The notes: generated by a model not told the origin, from the sequence alone. DNA of 64,000 nt from Hyphomicrobiaceae bacterium (GCA_041397645.1 JAWKWE010000005.1:396288-460287), one strand, 5' to 3'. Positions 53,231 through 62,300 are shown, counted from the first letter of the stretch. Made by a program: numbers and translations.

Positions 53231-56200
53231 ATGGCCACCCTCGTTCTCGGTGCCGCTGGCGCCGCCATTGGCGGTTCGATCGGCGGCGCGATCCTCGGAG
53301 TGAGCGCCGCGACCATCGGCGGCTTCATCGGCTCGACCATCGGCTCGGTCGTGGACAGCTGGATCATCTCGTCGCTGACGCCTACGCAACGCATCGAGGG
53401 TGCACGGCTTGACACGCTGCGCATCACCTCGGCCACCGAGGGCGCGGTGATCCCGCGGCTCTATGGCCGGATGCGGATGGGCGGCAACATCATCTGGGCG
53501 ACGGATTTCCGCGAGGAAACGAAGACCACTACTCAAGGTGGCGGCAAGGGCGGCGGGGGCGGCAAGGTCAAGACCACCGAGTATCTCTACTATGCGAGCT
53601 TCGCGGTGGCCTTGTGCGAAGGCCCGATCACCGGCATCGGCCGCATCTGGGCCGACGGCAAACCAATGGACCTCTCCGGCGTCACCTGGCGCTGGTATCC
53701 CGGCGACGAGACGCAGACGGCGGACCCTTTCATCGCGGCCAGGATGGGGGCGGCCAGCACGCCGGCCTACCGCGGCACGGCCTATGTGGTCTTCGAGGAG
53801 CTGGCGCTCTCGACCTACGGCAACCGCCTGCCGCAACTTTCCTTCGAGGTGTTCCGGCCGCTCGCCGATCCCGACACGGCCGAGGGGCTGACCCAAGCCG
53901 TCACCATGATCCCGGCCTCGGGCGAGTTCACCTATGCAACGCAGGCCATCCGCAAGACCGACGGCGGCGCACAGATCCCTGAGAACCTGAACGCGCTGGC
54001 AGACTCCACCGACATGGTGGAGGCGCTGGACCGGCTGCAGGCTACGGCCCCGGAGGTCGAGAGCGTGAGCCTCGTGGTGGCCTGGTTCGGCGACGACCTG
54101 CGCGCCGGCTCCTGCAAGGTGCGGCCGGGTGTCGAGGTGTCGGCCAAGTCGACCACGCCCGCCAGCTGGTCGGTGAATGGTGTGAGCCGGGCCGGTGCCT
54201 TCCTCGTCAGCCGCGACGACGAGGACCGCCCCGTCTATGGCGGCACGCCGTCCGACTTCGCGGTGGTTCAGGCCATCCAGGAGATGACGGCGCGCGGACT
54301 GCGCGTCACCTTCTATCCCTTCATCCTGATGGACGTGCCGCCCGGCAACACGCTGCCGAACCCGTATTCCGACAGCGCCGCGGAGACGGGTCAGCCCGCG
54401 TTCCCCTGGCGCGGCCGGATCACCTGTTCTCCCGCCGCCGGTTTCGCCGGGACCGTGGACAAGACCGCCACGGCCGCAAGCCAGGTCGCGGCGCTGTTCG
54501 GCGCGGCCACGCCCGCGAGCTTCAGCGTCTCGGGTCAGACGGTTTCTTGGACCGGACCATCCGGCGACTGGGGTCTGCGGCGCATGGTGCTGCACTACGC
54601 CCATCTCTGCGCGGCGGCGGGCGGGGTCAATGCATTCCTGATCGGCACTGAGATGCCGGGGCTGACGACGATCCGCTCGAGCGCGTCCATCTATCCGGCG
54701 GTGCAGGCCTATCGGGACCTCCTCGCGGATGTCCGCTCGATCCTCGGGTCCGGGACGAAGATCGGCTATGCCGCCGACTGGTCGGAGTATTTCGGGCACC
54801 AGCCGGGCGACGGCAGCGGCGACGTGTTCTTCCACCTCGATCCGCTCTGGGCCGACCCGGAGATCGATTTCGTCGGAATCGACAACTACATGCCGCTGTC
54901 GGACTGGCGGGATGGCTTCGAGCATGCGGATGCGGCCGAAGGCTGGCCCGCAATCTACGACCGAGCCTACCTGCAGGCGAACATCGCGGGCGGCGAAGGC
55001 TTCGACTGGTTCTACGCCAGCGCGGCCGATCGCTCCACGCAGGTTCGGACCGCGATCACGGATGGTGCGGCGGCAAAGCCGTGGGTGTTCCGCTACAAGG
55101 ATCTGCGTGCCTGGTGGTCGAACGCGCATTACGACCGCCCGGGGGGGGTGGAGAGCGGCACGCCGACGGCGTGGGCGCCGCAGTCCAAGCCGATCTGGTT
55201 CACCGAGCTCGGCTGTCCGGCCATCGACCGTGGCACGAACCAGCCCAACGTCTTCTTCGATCCGAAGTCGTCCGAGAGCTTCACGCCACACTTTTCGCGG
55301 GGTTGGCGCGACGACGCCATCCAGCGGGCCTATCTCGAGGCGACGTATCTCTGGTGGTGCACGCCGGCGAACAACCCGGTGTCCTCGGTCTACGGCGGCC
55401 GGATGGTGTATGTCCCGGAATGCGCCGCCTGGACCTGGGACGCGCGGCCCTATCCGTTCTTTCCCGCGCTGACCGACGTCTGGACCGATGGCGCGAACTG
55501 GCGGCTGGGGCACTGGCTGACCGGGCGGCTTGGCGCGGTGTCGCTGGCGGCCCTCGTCCGGCACCTCTGCCTGCGCGCCGGGCTGCCCGAGTCCCGGATC
55601 GACGTCACCGGGCTCTGGGGCGCGGTTGAGGGCTACGCCATCACCGCGCTGGAAAGCCCGCGCGCCTCCGTCACCACGTTGTCTCGCCACTTCGGCTTCG
55701 ACGCGGTGGAGACCGAGGGGGTGATCCGCTTCGTGATGCGCGGACGGGCGTCCGTCGCCACGCTCGCGCTCGACGACCTTGTCGCGGCCCGCGAGGGCGA
55801 CGTGCTGGAACTGTCGCGCGGCCAGGAGACGGAACTGCCGCAGGCGCTGAAATGGCAGGTCGCGCGGGCCGACGAGGATTACGACGCGGCTCTCGTCGAG
55901 GCACGGCGCATCACCGTGGACACGACGCGGATTGCCTCCGAGTCCTTCCCGATGGCCGTGCCGCCTGAGGAGGCCGAGCGCCGCTGCCGCCGCGCGCTGA
56001 TGGAAGCCTGGACCGGTCGGGAAAGCGCGGTGTTCCGCCTGCCGCCCTCGCGGCTGGCACTCGACCCGGCTGATGTGGTGACGCTCGCGCATGACGGCCG
56101 GGCCGTCCCGCTGCGGCTCGTCTCCATAGCCGATGGGGACGCGCGCGGCATCGAGGCGGTGCGCCAGGACCGGGCGACGTACGATCTGCCGCCCGGCGAT

Positions 56201-57196
56201 CCCCGCGCGGCGTCGCTGACGCGGGCCCTGGTGTTCGGCGCGCCGGATGCGGTGCTGATGAACTTGCCGCAGCTGACCGAGGATCAGCCCGCGCATCGGC
56301 CCTTCGCGGCGGCGCATGCGGTTCCGTGGCCCGGCGAGATGGCGGTCTTCCGCAGCCCCTCGACCGATGGGTTCGACTTGCTGACCACGTTCGGCAGCCG
56401 CGCCCGGATTGGGGCGCTGGTCTCGGACCTCTACGCGGGCCCGACCTCGCGCTTCGATCTCGGCAATGCTCTTGTGGTCGATCTGCTGACCGGCACGCTG
56501 GAAAGCGTCACCGACCTGACGCTGTTCGGCGGGGCCAACGGGCTGGCCATCGAGAGCGTGCCCGGCGTCTGGGAGATCGTCCAGGCGGGCGCGGCTGAGC
56601 TGCTGGCGCCCGGCCGGTATCGGCTCACCCGGCTCGTGCGCGGCCAGCGCGGCACCGAGGGTGCGATGGGCTACCCGGCGCCCGCTGGCGCCCGCGTAGT
56701 CGTGCTGGACGACAGCCTCGCGTCGCTGCCGATCGCGGAGGCCGATCTCGCCCTCCCGTGGAACTGGCGCATCGGCCCGGCGAGCCGTCCGGTCAGCGAC
56801 GAGACCTATGTGGTGCAGGCCTTCACGCCTGAGGGCGTCGGGCTGCGGCCGTTCTCGGTCGCCCATGTCGAGCAGCCGTGGCGCAAGCCGCGCACGCCCG
56901 GCGACCTGACGATCCGCTGGACGCGACGATCCCGGTCGCTCACGGCCGACAGCTGGGGCGGTCTGGAGGTGCCGCTGGCGGAAGAACTCGAAGCCTACGA
57001 GGTCGAGATCCTCGACGGCGCCGCCGAGAAGCGGGTGCTGAGCGCGACCACCACCAGCGCCATCTACACCGCCGCCCAGCAGAGCGCCGATTGGGGCGCA
57101 CCGCTCGGCCCCGGCGACACGCTCGATATCCGCATCTCCCAGCTCTCCGCCCTCGTGGGGCGGGGCGCGCCCAAGACCGTCACGCTCACGTTCTGA
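53231..57196 (+). CDS. Host-specificity tip protein with GTA TIM-barrel domain (orfg15-like)
   Basis: 1321-aa tip protein. A Gly/Ala-rich hydrophobic N-terminus (VLGAAGAAIGGSIGGAILGV) is followed by a hub domain. A glycoside-hydrolase-like TIM barrel spans about residues 430-750 (HYAHLCAAAGGVNAFLIGTE, FVGIDNYMPLSDWRDG, PIWFTELGCPAIDRG), then the phage-tail_3 region and C-terminal beta domains. It matches GTA orfg15 and should decide receptor choice. Confidence 0.92.
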   Translation: MATLVLGAAGAAIGGSIGGAILGVSAATIGGFIGSTIGSVVDSWIISSLTPTQRIEGARLDTLRITSATEGAVIPRLYGRMRMGGNIIWATDFREETKTTTQGGGKGGGGGKVKTTEYLYYASFAVALCEGPITGIGRIWADGKPMDLSGVTWRWYPGDETQTADPFIAARMGAASTPAYRGTAYVVFEELALSTYGNRLPQLSFEVFRPLADPDTAEGLTQAVTMIPASGEFTYATQAIRKTDGGAQIPENLNALADSTDMVEALDRLQATAPEVESVSLVVAWFGDDLRAGSCKVRPGVEVSAKSTTPASWSVNGVSRAGAFLVSRDDEDRPVYGGTPSDFAVVQAIQEMTARGLRVTFYPFILMDVPPGNTLPNPYSDSAAETGQPAFPWRGRITCSPAAGFAGTVDKTATAASQVAALFGAATPASFSVSGQTVSWTGPSGDWGLRRMVLHYAHLCAAAGGVNAFLIGTEMPGLTTIRSSASIYPAVQAYRDLLADVRSILGSGTKIGYAADWSEYFGHQPGDGSGDVFFHLDPLWADPEIDFVGIDNYMPLSDWRDGFEHADAAEGWPAIYDRAYLQANIAGGEGFDWFYASAADRSTQVRTAITDGAAAKPWVFRYKDLRAWWSNAHYDRPGGVESGTPTAWAPQSKPIWFTELGCPAIDRGTNQPNVFFDPKSSESFTPHFSRGWRDDAIQRAYLEATYLWWCTPANNPVSSVYGGRMVYVPECAAWTWDARPYPFFPALTDVWTDGANWRLGHWLTGRLGAVSLAALVRHLCLRAGLPESRIDVTGLWGAVEGYAITALESPRASVTTLSRHFGFDAVETEGVIRFVMRGRASVATLALDDLVAAREGDVLELSRGQETELPQALKWQVARADEDYDAALVEARRITVDTTRIASESFPMAVPPEEAERRCRRALMEAWTGRESAVFRLPPSRLALDPADVVTLAHDGRAVPLRLVSIADGDARGIEAVRQDRATYDLPPGDPRAASLTRALVFGAPDAVLMNLPQLTEDQPAHRPFAAAHAVPWPGEMAVFRSPSTDGFDLLTTFGSRARIGALVSDLYAGPTSRFDLGNALVVDLLTGTLESVTDLTLFGGANGLAIESVPGVWEIVQAGAAELLAPGRYRLTRLVRGQRGTEGAMGYPAPAGARVVVLDDSLASLPIAEADLALPWNWRIGPASRPVSDETYVVQAFTPEGVGLRPFSVAHVEQPWRKPRTPGDLTIRWTRRSRSLTADSWGGLEVPLAEELEAYEVEILDGAAEKRVLSATTTSAIYTAAQQSADWGAPLGPGDTLDIRISQLSALVGRGAPKTVTLTF

Positions 57197-57205
57197 GGCC
57201 ATCTC

Positions 57206-58282
57206 ATGTCCGACGCCACGACCCATCTCTTGCTGCCGTACATCCTGGCGGCGCAGGCCCAGAAGCACGTCACCCTCAACGAGGCGCTGAGGCTGCTCGA
57301 CGGGCTGGTGCAACTCTCGGTGCTCGACCGTGATCTGACCGCGCCGCCCGCCAGCCCCACTGATGGCGACCGTTACATCGTCGGCTCCGGCGCGACGGGC
57401 GACTGGGCGGGCTGGGACCTGAACGTCGCGCTCTGGACCGACGGGGCCTGGCTGCGCCTGCCGCCGCGCACCGGCTGGCGGGCGTGGGTCGAGGATGAGG
57501 GCCTGCTGCTGGTCTACGACGGCGCGGGCTGGGTCGGGACCACGCCTGCGGCGCTACAGAACATGGCACTGCTCGGGATCGGCACGACGGCGGACGCTTC
57601 GAACCCGTTCTCGGCCAAGCTGAACGCGGCGCTATGGACCGCCAAGAGCGTCGCCGAGGGCGGCAGCGGCGATCTGTTCTACACCATGAACAAAGAGGCG
57701 GCGGGCGACGATCTCGGGCTGACGCTGCAAACCGGTTTCGTGACCAAGGCGCTGGTGGGGCTCTTCGGCTCCGACCGCTTCCGCCTCGCGGTCTCCGCCG
57801 ACGGCAGCACCTTCTTCGACGGGCTGAGCGTCGACAACGCCACCGGCATCGTCGACCAGCCCCGGCTTCCGCGGTTCAAGGCTTACACCAACTACGACAA
57901 CTATGTCGGCGTTGGAACCTGGACGAAGATCGGCCTGAACAACACCGACTACAATGATCAGGGTGCCTTCGACGCCGCGAACAACCATTTCGTGGCCCCG
58001 GTCGACGGCACCTACCTCTTTGGCGCGACGCTGCTCTACAAGATCAACGCCAGCGCCACGGCCCGCATGCGCGGGCGGCTCGTGCTGAACGGCACGACCG
58101 AAATTCGCGGCTCCCTCGGCGAAATCTCCGCTACCCATGTCTCGCTCGCCACCGCGATCTGGCTGCAGACGATAGTCCCGCTGACTGCGGGCGATACCGT
58201 CGAGCTGCAGGGGTATTTCCGGGTCGCGGACGGCTACTTCGCCGCCGACCACACGTCCTTTTGGGGCTGCAAGATCGGCTGA
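57206..58282 (+). CDS. DUF2793 tail fibre protein with C1q-like end
   Basis: 358-aa protein. The DUF2793 domain (LLPYILAAQAQKHVTLNEAL, DGDRYIVGSGATGDWAGW, WRAWVEDEGLLLVYDGAGW) covers residues 1-120. The last 130 residues (YVGVGTWTKIGLNNTDYNDQ, FVAPVDGTYLFGATLLYKIN, GDTVELQGYFRV) look like a C1q/TNF-type jelly-roll trimer. Probably a receptor-binding fibre, nine bases after the tip gene. Confidence 0.88.
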   Translation: MSDATTHLLLPYILAAQAQKHVTLNEALRLLDGLVQLSVLDRDLTAPPASPTDGDRYIVGSGATGDWAGWDLNVALWTDGAWLRLPPRTGWRAWVEDEGLLLVYDGAGWVGTTPAALQNMALLGIGTTADASNPFSAKLNAALWTAKSVAEGGSGDLFYTMNKEAAGDDLGLTLQTGFVTKALVGLFGSDRFRLAVSADGSTFFDGLSVDNATGIVDQPRLPRFKAYTNYDNYVGVGTWTKIGLNNTDYNDQGAFDAANNHFVAPVDGTYLFGATLLYKINASATARMRGRLVLNGTTEIRGSLGEISATHVSLATAIWLQTIVPLTAGDTVELQGYFRVADGYFAADHTSFWGCKIG

Positions 58283-58301
58283 GCGGCGGAAGGAGGATCC
58301 G

Positions 58302-58589
58302 ATGACACCACCCCGATCCGAGGGCTTCGTGCGCATGCCCGACGCCGAGTTCGAGGCGATCCTGACCCGGGCGGCGGAGGAAGGCGCGAAGCGCGCACTC
58401 GCCGATGTCGGCCTCGACGGCGACGAGGCCGCGCTCGACATCCGCGATCTGCGCTCCCTGGTGGATTGCATTCGGCTGATGCGCCGCACCGCGATGCAGA
58501 CCGCCGTCCGCATGATCACCACTTGCGTCATGTTGGCGCTGCTCGCGGGCATCGCCATCAAGCTCAAGATCTTCGGCGGCGGCCCGTAG
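58302..58589 (+). CDS. DUF6127 small membrane protein, possible holin
   Basis: 95-aa protein with one C-terminal transmembrane helix (MITTCVMLALLAGIAIKLKI) after an acidic cytoplasmic part. DUF6127 proteins occur beside endolysins in this phage group, so a pinholin or lysis-accessory role is possible but unproven. AAGGAGGAT sits before the ATG. A terminator separates it from the endolysin gene. Confidence 0.75.
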   Translation: MTPPRSEGFVRMPDAEFEAILTRAAEEGAKRALADVGLDGDEAALDIRDLRSLVDCIRLMRRTAMQTAVRMITTCVMLALLAGIAIKLKIFGGGP

Positions 58590-58622
58590 CCGCTCCAATC
58601 TGCCATCATCAGCCCAACAGCA

Positions 58623-58645
58623 CCCGCCCTCGAGGCGGGTTTTTT
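58623..58645 (+). terminator. Intrinsic terminator between structural and lysis genes
   Basis: CCCGCC-CTCGA-GGCGGG stem followed by six T. The classical form on the plus strand. The endolysin ribosome site (GGAGG) begins only about six bases after the T-run. Confidence 0.85.
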
Positions 58646-58662
58646 CGTTTCGGAGGACCCTT

Positions 58663-59337
58663 ATGAACACAACCTTCCACCGCCATTGGCGCGACGTGCC
58701 AGAGAGCACCTGGCGCTGGCCGAATTTCAGCCCTGCCGAAATCGCCTGCCGCGGTACCGGCAAGCTGCTGATCAACGAACTTGCGCTCGACAAGCTGCAG
58801 GCGCTGCGCGACCGGCTGCGCAAGCCGCTCATCGTCCGCTCCGGCTATCGCAGCCCCGAGCACAACCGTGCGGTCGGCGGCGCCACCCGGTCGAAGCACA
58901 TGGACGGCGCCGCCTTCGACATCGCCATGACGAACCATGACCCGTTGGCGTTCGAGGCTGCGGCGCGCGAGGTCGGGTTCCTCGGCTTCGGCTTCTACCC
59001 CCGCTCGGGTTTCATGCATGTCGATCTCGGGCCCGCGCGGCAGTGGGGCGAGCGGTTCCCGGTCCGGGCGACGGCATTCGCAGCCGAGACGCCGCCCGCC
59101 CGCGAAGTACTGGCAGAAAGCCGCACCATGAAGGGCGGCGGCGCGGCTGGCGTGGCGACGCTGGGTGTCGCGGGTGTCGAGGTGGCGCAGAGCGTCCTCG
59201 CCGAGACCCAGACCGCCATCCTGCCGCTGGTGCCTTATCTCGATACCCTGCGGTGGGTGTTCATCGTCGTCGCGCTCGGGGGCATCGTGGTCACGATCTA
59301 CGCCCGCCTCGACGACTGGAAGCGGGGGAGGCGGTGA
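58663..59337 (+). CDS. M15-family peptidase endolysin with C-terminal membrane anchor
   Basis: 224-aa D-Ala-D-Ala carboxypeptidase/endopeptidase of the M15A type. Zinc ligands are in SKHMDGAAFDIA (His, Asp) and GFMHVDLGP (His), preceded by VRSGYRSPEHNRAVGG. After a linker of 60-70 residues it has a transmembrane helix (WVFIVVALGGIVVTIYARL) and a basic tail. It should degrade the host wall at lysis. The stop overlaps the i-spanin GTG. Confidence 0.9.
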   Translation: MNTTFHRHWRDVPESTWRWPNFSPAEIACRGTGKLLINELALDKLQALRDRLRKPLIVRSGYRSPEHNRAVGGATRSKHMDGAAFDIAMTNHDPLAFEAAAREVGFLGFGFYPRSGFMHVDLGPARQWGERFPVRATAFAAETPPAREVLAESRTMKGGGAAGVATLGVAGVEVAQSVLAETQTAILPLVPYLDTLRWVFIVVALGGIVVTIYARLDDWKRGRR

Positions 59338-59591
59338 TCGCCGCGCTTCTGACCGGGTTCGCCGCCAGCCCGTGGACGCGGGCGGCGCTGCGCTACGGCG
59401 CCATCGTCCTCGCCGTGCTCCTGTTCCTGCTGTCGCTTCGGCGGTCCGGCGAACGAGCGGGACGCCTCGCCGAACGCCTTGAGACCACGGAGAAGGCAAA
59501 TGATGTCCATCGCCGGATGCTGGAAGCGGCGGCTCGCCGCCCTCGCGATCGTAACGAGCTTGCTCAGCGGCTGCGCGACGGTTCGTTCTGA
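59334..59591 (+). CDS. Inner-membrane spanin (Rz-like)
   Basis: 85-aa protein with an N-terminal membrane helix (GAIVLAVLLFLLSL) and a periplasmic coiled helix (RSGERAGRLAERLETTEKAN) ending LAQRLRDGSF, a familiar Rz-like end. It starts at GTG, overlapping the endolysin stop by four bases. The outer-membrane spanin begins inside it in another frame. Confidence 0.8.
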   Translation: MIAALLTGFAASPWTRAALRYGAIVLAVLLFLLSLRRSGERAGRLAERLETTEKANDVHRRMLEAAARRPRDRNELAQRLRDGSF

Positions 59592-59757
59592 GCACGGCAG
59601 GCTCGCGACATGCCCGCCCGTGGTCGATTATGGCAGGGAGTTCGAGGCGCGGGCGGCCGAGGAGCTGGCCCTGCTGCCGCAGGGATCGGCGATTGCGATG
59701 ATACTAAGCGACTACGCCGTGATGCGGGAGCAGGCGTGGGCATGTCGCGGACGATAA
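59500..59757 (+). CDS. Outer-membrane spanin lipoprotein (Rz1-like)
   Basis: 85-aa lipoprotein. The signal peptide ends in a lipobox (SLLSGC, Cys about residue 24), followed by a short periplasmic part with CPPVVDYGREFEARAAEEL. AGAAGG lies three bases before the ATG at 59500; an ATG at 59503 is equal. The first 92 bases overlap the i-spanin out of frame, a lambda Rz/Rz1-type arrangement. It should fuse inner and outer membranes at lysis. Confidence 0.8.
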   Translation: MMSIAGCWKRRLAALAIVTSLLSGCATVRSEHGRLATCPPVVDYGREFEARAAEELALLPQGSAIAMILSDYAVMREQAWACRGR

Positions 59758-60025
59758 CGCCCGACATCCTTGACCTACTGCTGTTTTCGATTAGGTCGCC
59801 GCCCTGTCCAGAAATCTCGCAAAGGGATGGGCTCTTGCTCGATCTCTGGCACGACAACTGGGCACAAACGGGGATGGATCGAAAAAGCCGCGCAGTTGAT
59901 CGCTTCGAAGCCTTGAAAGACTGCGGCTGCCGACCGAAGCGTCGCCGGGTTGTTGAAGATTCCTCCGGTCAGCGCAGCGATGATCTCGGGTACGGCCGGG
60001 TCAGGCTTGACGATTTCGTTAGTGC
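59758..60025. other. Non-coding right flank of the prophage
   Basis: 268 bases, less GC-rich than both neighbours. A minus-strand ORF at 59775-60059 (94 aa, containing IVKPDPAVPEIIAALTGG) crosses it and overlaps the MOSC gene by 34 bases. It may be a remnant of a host gene or attachment region, but I cannot support it as a gene. This is the likeliest place for attR. Confidence 0.5.
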
Positions 60026-60721
60026 TTACAGCGACGCGGGGTCCAGGCGACGGGCCCAATCCTCGACGGTACCGGTCTCGATCCGGCGCCTGGCCAGCCG
60101 CCTCCAGCCGTCGGGTAGACCCGGCAGATCAGCAAGCGCTGCAAGGGCATCAAGATCGAGCACGTCGCGATACAGGAGGCGCGCGACGCGCGTCAGCGGC
60201 CAATCGGGGTGAGGCCGAAGTGCAAGCTTTGCTGTCATGCGCGCTTCCATCGAACCCCGCTCCAGCACCCGGAAATACCAGCCGGTGCGGCCGGTATCCT
60301 GCACCCGGCGGGCCATGTCCGCGACGTCGAAACGAAAATTGAGCTTCCAGCAGGGTTGGCGCGACTGACTGACCTCCAGGAGGGCGCCGCCAATGCGCCA
60401 GCGGTCGCCCAGGCAGACATCCTGTTCTGTCACGCCCCTCACCACCAGATTCTCGCCGAAGCCGCCAGGGCGCAGGCGCGAAGCGATCTCCGGGAGTTCC
60501 TGTTTCCAGAGCTTGTAGTGGCTTACGGGATAGGCATGCAGCGCCTTGTCAGGCCCGCCATGGCGTTGCGGATCGCCCTGAGCGTCGCCTGCCAATCCCA
60601 AGGTGTCGGCCATAACCGACCCCGACACGATCTGCTTGTCGATCCCCGAGGGAGCACTGGTTGGGCCCAATGGTGCGATCTGACCTACCCGGAGTTCGAG
60701 AACACGGAACTCAGCCATCAT
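60026..60721 (-). CDS. MOSC domain protein (YiiM-like)
   Basis: 231-aa MOSC-domain protein, a relative of molybdenum-cofactor sulphurase C-terminal domains and of YiiM, which detoxifies N-hydroxylated compounds. GDPQRHGGPDKALHAYPVSH is the hallmark, and the cofactor-liganding cysteine is in SRQPCWKLNFRFD. It is the last gene of the minus-strand cluster and overlaps the redoxin by 11 bases. Confidence 0.9.
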   Translation of the reverse strand: MMAEFRVLELRVGQIAPLGPTSAPSGIDKQIVSGSVMADTLGLAGDAQGDPQRHGGPDKALHAYPVSHYKLWKQELPEIASRLRPGGFGENLVVRGVTEQDVCLGDRWRIGGALLEVSQSRQPCWKLNFRFDVADMARRVQDTGRTGWYFRVLERGSMEARMTAKLALRPHPDWPLTRVARLLYRDVLDLDALAALADLPGLPDGWRRLARRRIETGTVEDWARRLDPASL

Positions 60722-61181
60722 TCCCGACCTCGGACATCAGCGCCATGATCTCGGCGCCAAGGGCCAGATCGGCGACCTGGCCGAAATGTCGGGCGCGCAT
60801 GCGGCCCTGTCTGTCGAAGAGCACGAGGCTCGGCGTTCCCTGCAGACCCCATGCCTCCATCGTGCGCGGCAGGGGCCCGGTCCCGGGTGCGTCAATGGCG
60901 ACCGGAAAGCGGATGCGCCATTCGTGCAGGAAGGCTTCGAGCGTGGCGCGGGCGTTGGCGGCATGGTGCTCGAACACCGAGTGCAGGCCGATCACCGCGA
61001 CCTCGGCCGGATCGAAAGTCTGGGCGATACGCTGCGCTTGCGGCAGCCCATGCAGGGCGCAGCCCGGACAGAGCATCTGGAACACTTCGACCGCCAGCAC
61101 GCGGCCGCGGAAATCGCCAAGCGTCAGGGGACGGTCGCTGTTCAGCCATTCGGCCGCGTCAAGCTTCGGGTTTTCCGTCAT
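60711..61181 (-). CDS. Redoxin (TlpA/AhpC-TSA-like) with CPGC motif
   Basis: 156-aa thioredoxin-fold protein. The active-site pair is in MLCPGCALHGLPQ, and a cis-Pro loop in GTPSLVLFDRQGRMRAR. It has no signal peptide, so it probably acts in the cytoplasm. Close relatives reduce disulphides or peroxides; the substrate is unknown. It lies between the MOSC gene and an exported protein gene in a minus-strand cluster. Confidence 0.82.
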   Translation of the reverse strand: MTENPKLDAAEWLNSDRPLTLGDFRGRVLAVEVFQMLCPGCALHGLPQAQRIAQTFDPAEVAVIGLHSVFEHHAANARATLEAFLHEWRIRFPVAIDAPGTGPLPRTMEAWGLQGTPSLVLFDRQGRMRARHFGQVADLALGAEIMALMSEVGNDG

Positions 61182-61236
61182 CTACCGCTCCATCGTGACG
61201 GGCGCGACGGCCGGTGAGGCCGCCGCGCCCCCTGGA

Positions 61237-61983
61237 TCACTGATTCACGCGCCCGGGCAGGCTCAGGTTGCCCGAGGCCACGTCGAAGACATCGACGACG
61301 CAGAGTAGCGGCGCATGCACGTTGGCATTGACCCGCAATCCGGCCGTCACCCCGTCGAAGGTCATCGCCTCGACCGTGCCGATATCGGCGAAGGGCACGG
61401 CAATCTCGACCGTCTCGGCCGACAGGACCGGCTGCCAGCCGGGGCTGTCGATCAGCAGAGGCAGGCCCGGCCAGGTCGCGGGCAGGCGCGGTGTGGCGCC
61501 CTCGGGGATATCGATCACCTTCAGTGCGCCCGGCCCGCAGGCCTCGTCCGGGCCGAGCACGACCCAATGGCTGTGCCAGACATCGCCGTCATTGCCCCTG
61601 TCGCCGTCGCCGTTTTCGTCGAAGAGCGGCGTGTCGTCGAAATCGGGATGCGACGTGGCGACAAGCGCCAGGATGCCCGCGCCAGGGTCGAAGCCCACGG
61701 TGCCGGCGTCAAGGCTGGTGGGCCAGACATAGGCAAAGACCTCTGACCCGGCCAGCGCGCCGGTGGGGGTGGGCCGCGCCTCGCCCGCGATGCCGGACAC
61801 GGCCATGTGGAAGATGGCGACATTGCCCTCGGTCGCGATCCGCGTGTGCACGATGTCGAAAGGGGCGAGCACGCCACCGCCGGGGGCGGAGGTGATGCCG
61901 CCCGTGTGGTCATGGGCGCCGTCGGCAAGGGCCATGCCAGGCAATGCGGCCAGGGCTGCTGCAAGGATGAACCGCTGCATCAT
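61237..61983 (-). CDS. Exported protein with Asp-rich calcium-type loop
   Basis: 248-aa periplasmic protein with a clear signal peptide (FILAAALAALPGMALA). The mature part begins DGAHDHTGGITS, has a beta-rich body, and carries a DENGDGDRGNDGD loop like a calcium-binding EF-type turn. I do not recognise a function. It overlaps the small redoxin gene upstream by four bases and so is likely co-expressed with it. Confidence 0.72.
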   Translation of the reverse strand: MMQRFILAAALAALPGMALADGAHDHTGGITSAPGGGVLAPFDIVHTRIATEGNVAIFHMAVSGIAGEARPTPTGALAGSEVFAYVWPTSLDAGTVGFDPGAGILALVATSHPDFDDTPLFDENGDGDRGNDGDVWHSHWVVLGPDEACGPGALKVIDIPEGATPRLPATWPGLPLLIDSPGWQPVLSAETVEIAVPFADIGTVEAMTFDGVTAGLRVNANVHAPLLCVVDVFDVASGNLSLPGRVNQ

Positions 61984-62225
61984 GCTGTCCCCTTCACATC
62001 GGCAAGCGAGGCGCCGAAGTTGATGTGCAGCGGGGTTCCCGCGATCACCAGCGCGGGCACCGAGGCGACGCCCGCCGCTTCGGCCTCGGCGATCCGCGAC
62101 CGGTCCGTGCCGAGATCGACAATCTCGACCGCGTAACGCGCGGGATCGAGTGCCCCGGCGATCTGTCGTTCCACGTCAAGGCAGACGGCGCAGCCGGCAT
62201 GGTAGAATGTGGCTTTCTGTGTCAT
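61980..62225 (-). CDS. Small thioredoxin/glutaredoxin-like protein
   Basis: 81-aa thioredoxin-fold protein with the redox motif HAGCAVCLDVERQ near the N-terminus and a cis-Pro stretch VASVPALVIAG. It is coupled by a four-base overlap to the exported protein gene. It could hand electrons to a partner in the cluster; the partner is not known. Confidence 0.8.
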   Translation of the reverse strand: MTQKATFYHAGCAVCLDVERQIAGALDPARYAVEIVDLGTDRSRIAEAEAAGVASVPALVIAGTPLHINFGASLADVKGTA

Positions 62226-62272
62226 GGTAATTCTGTCTCCTGTCTTTTTGCAGAGGTGGTGGACATCAAGGG

Positions 62273-62300
62273 CGCCCCGCCCGTTGCCGCGGGAGGGGCG
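62273..62300. other. Strong GC hairpin between MarR and redoxin genes
   Basis: CGCCCCGCCCG pairs with CGGGAGGGGCG with one mismatch and a six-base loop. TTTT follows nine bases later on the plus side only. It may act as a terminator or mRNA-processing element between the MarR gene and the downstream genes. Confidence 0.45.

Noticed and set aside
52409..57313. 1634-codon open frame on the minus strand
   Set aside because: It is antisense to the tip protein, DUF2163 and fibre genes, all with clear homology and ribosome sites. The composition (many Arg, Ala, Asp) is that of a GC-rich shadow.
59775..60059. 94-codon minus-strand ORF at the prophage right edge
   Set aside because: Some protein-like sequence, but no family recognised, it overlaps the MOSC gene, and its start signal is weak. 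Kept only as part of the flank description.
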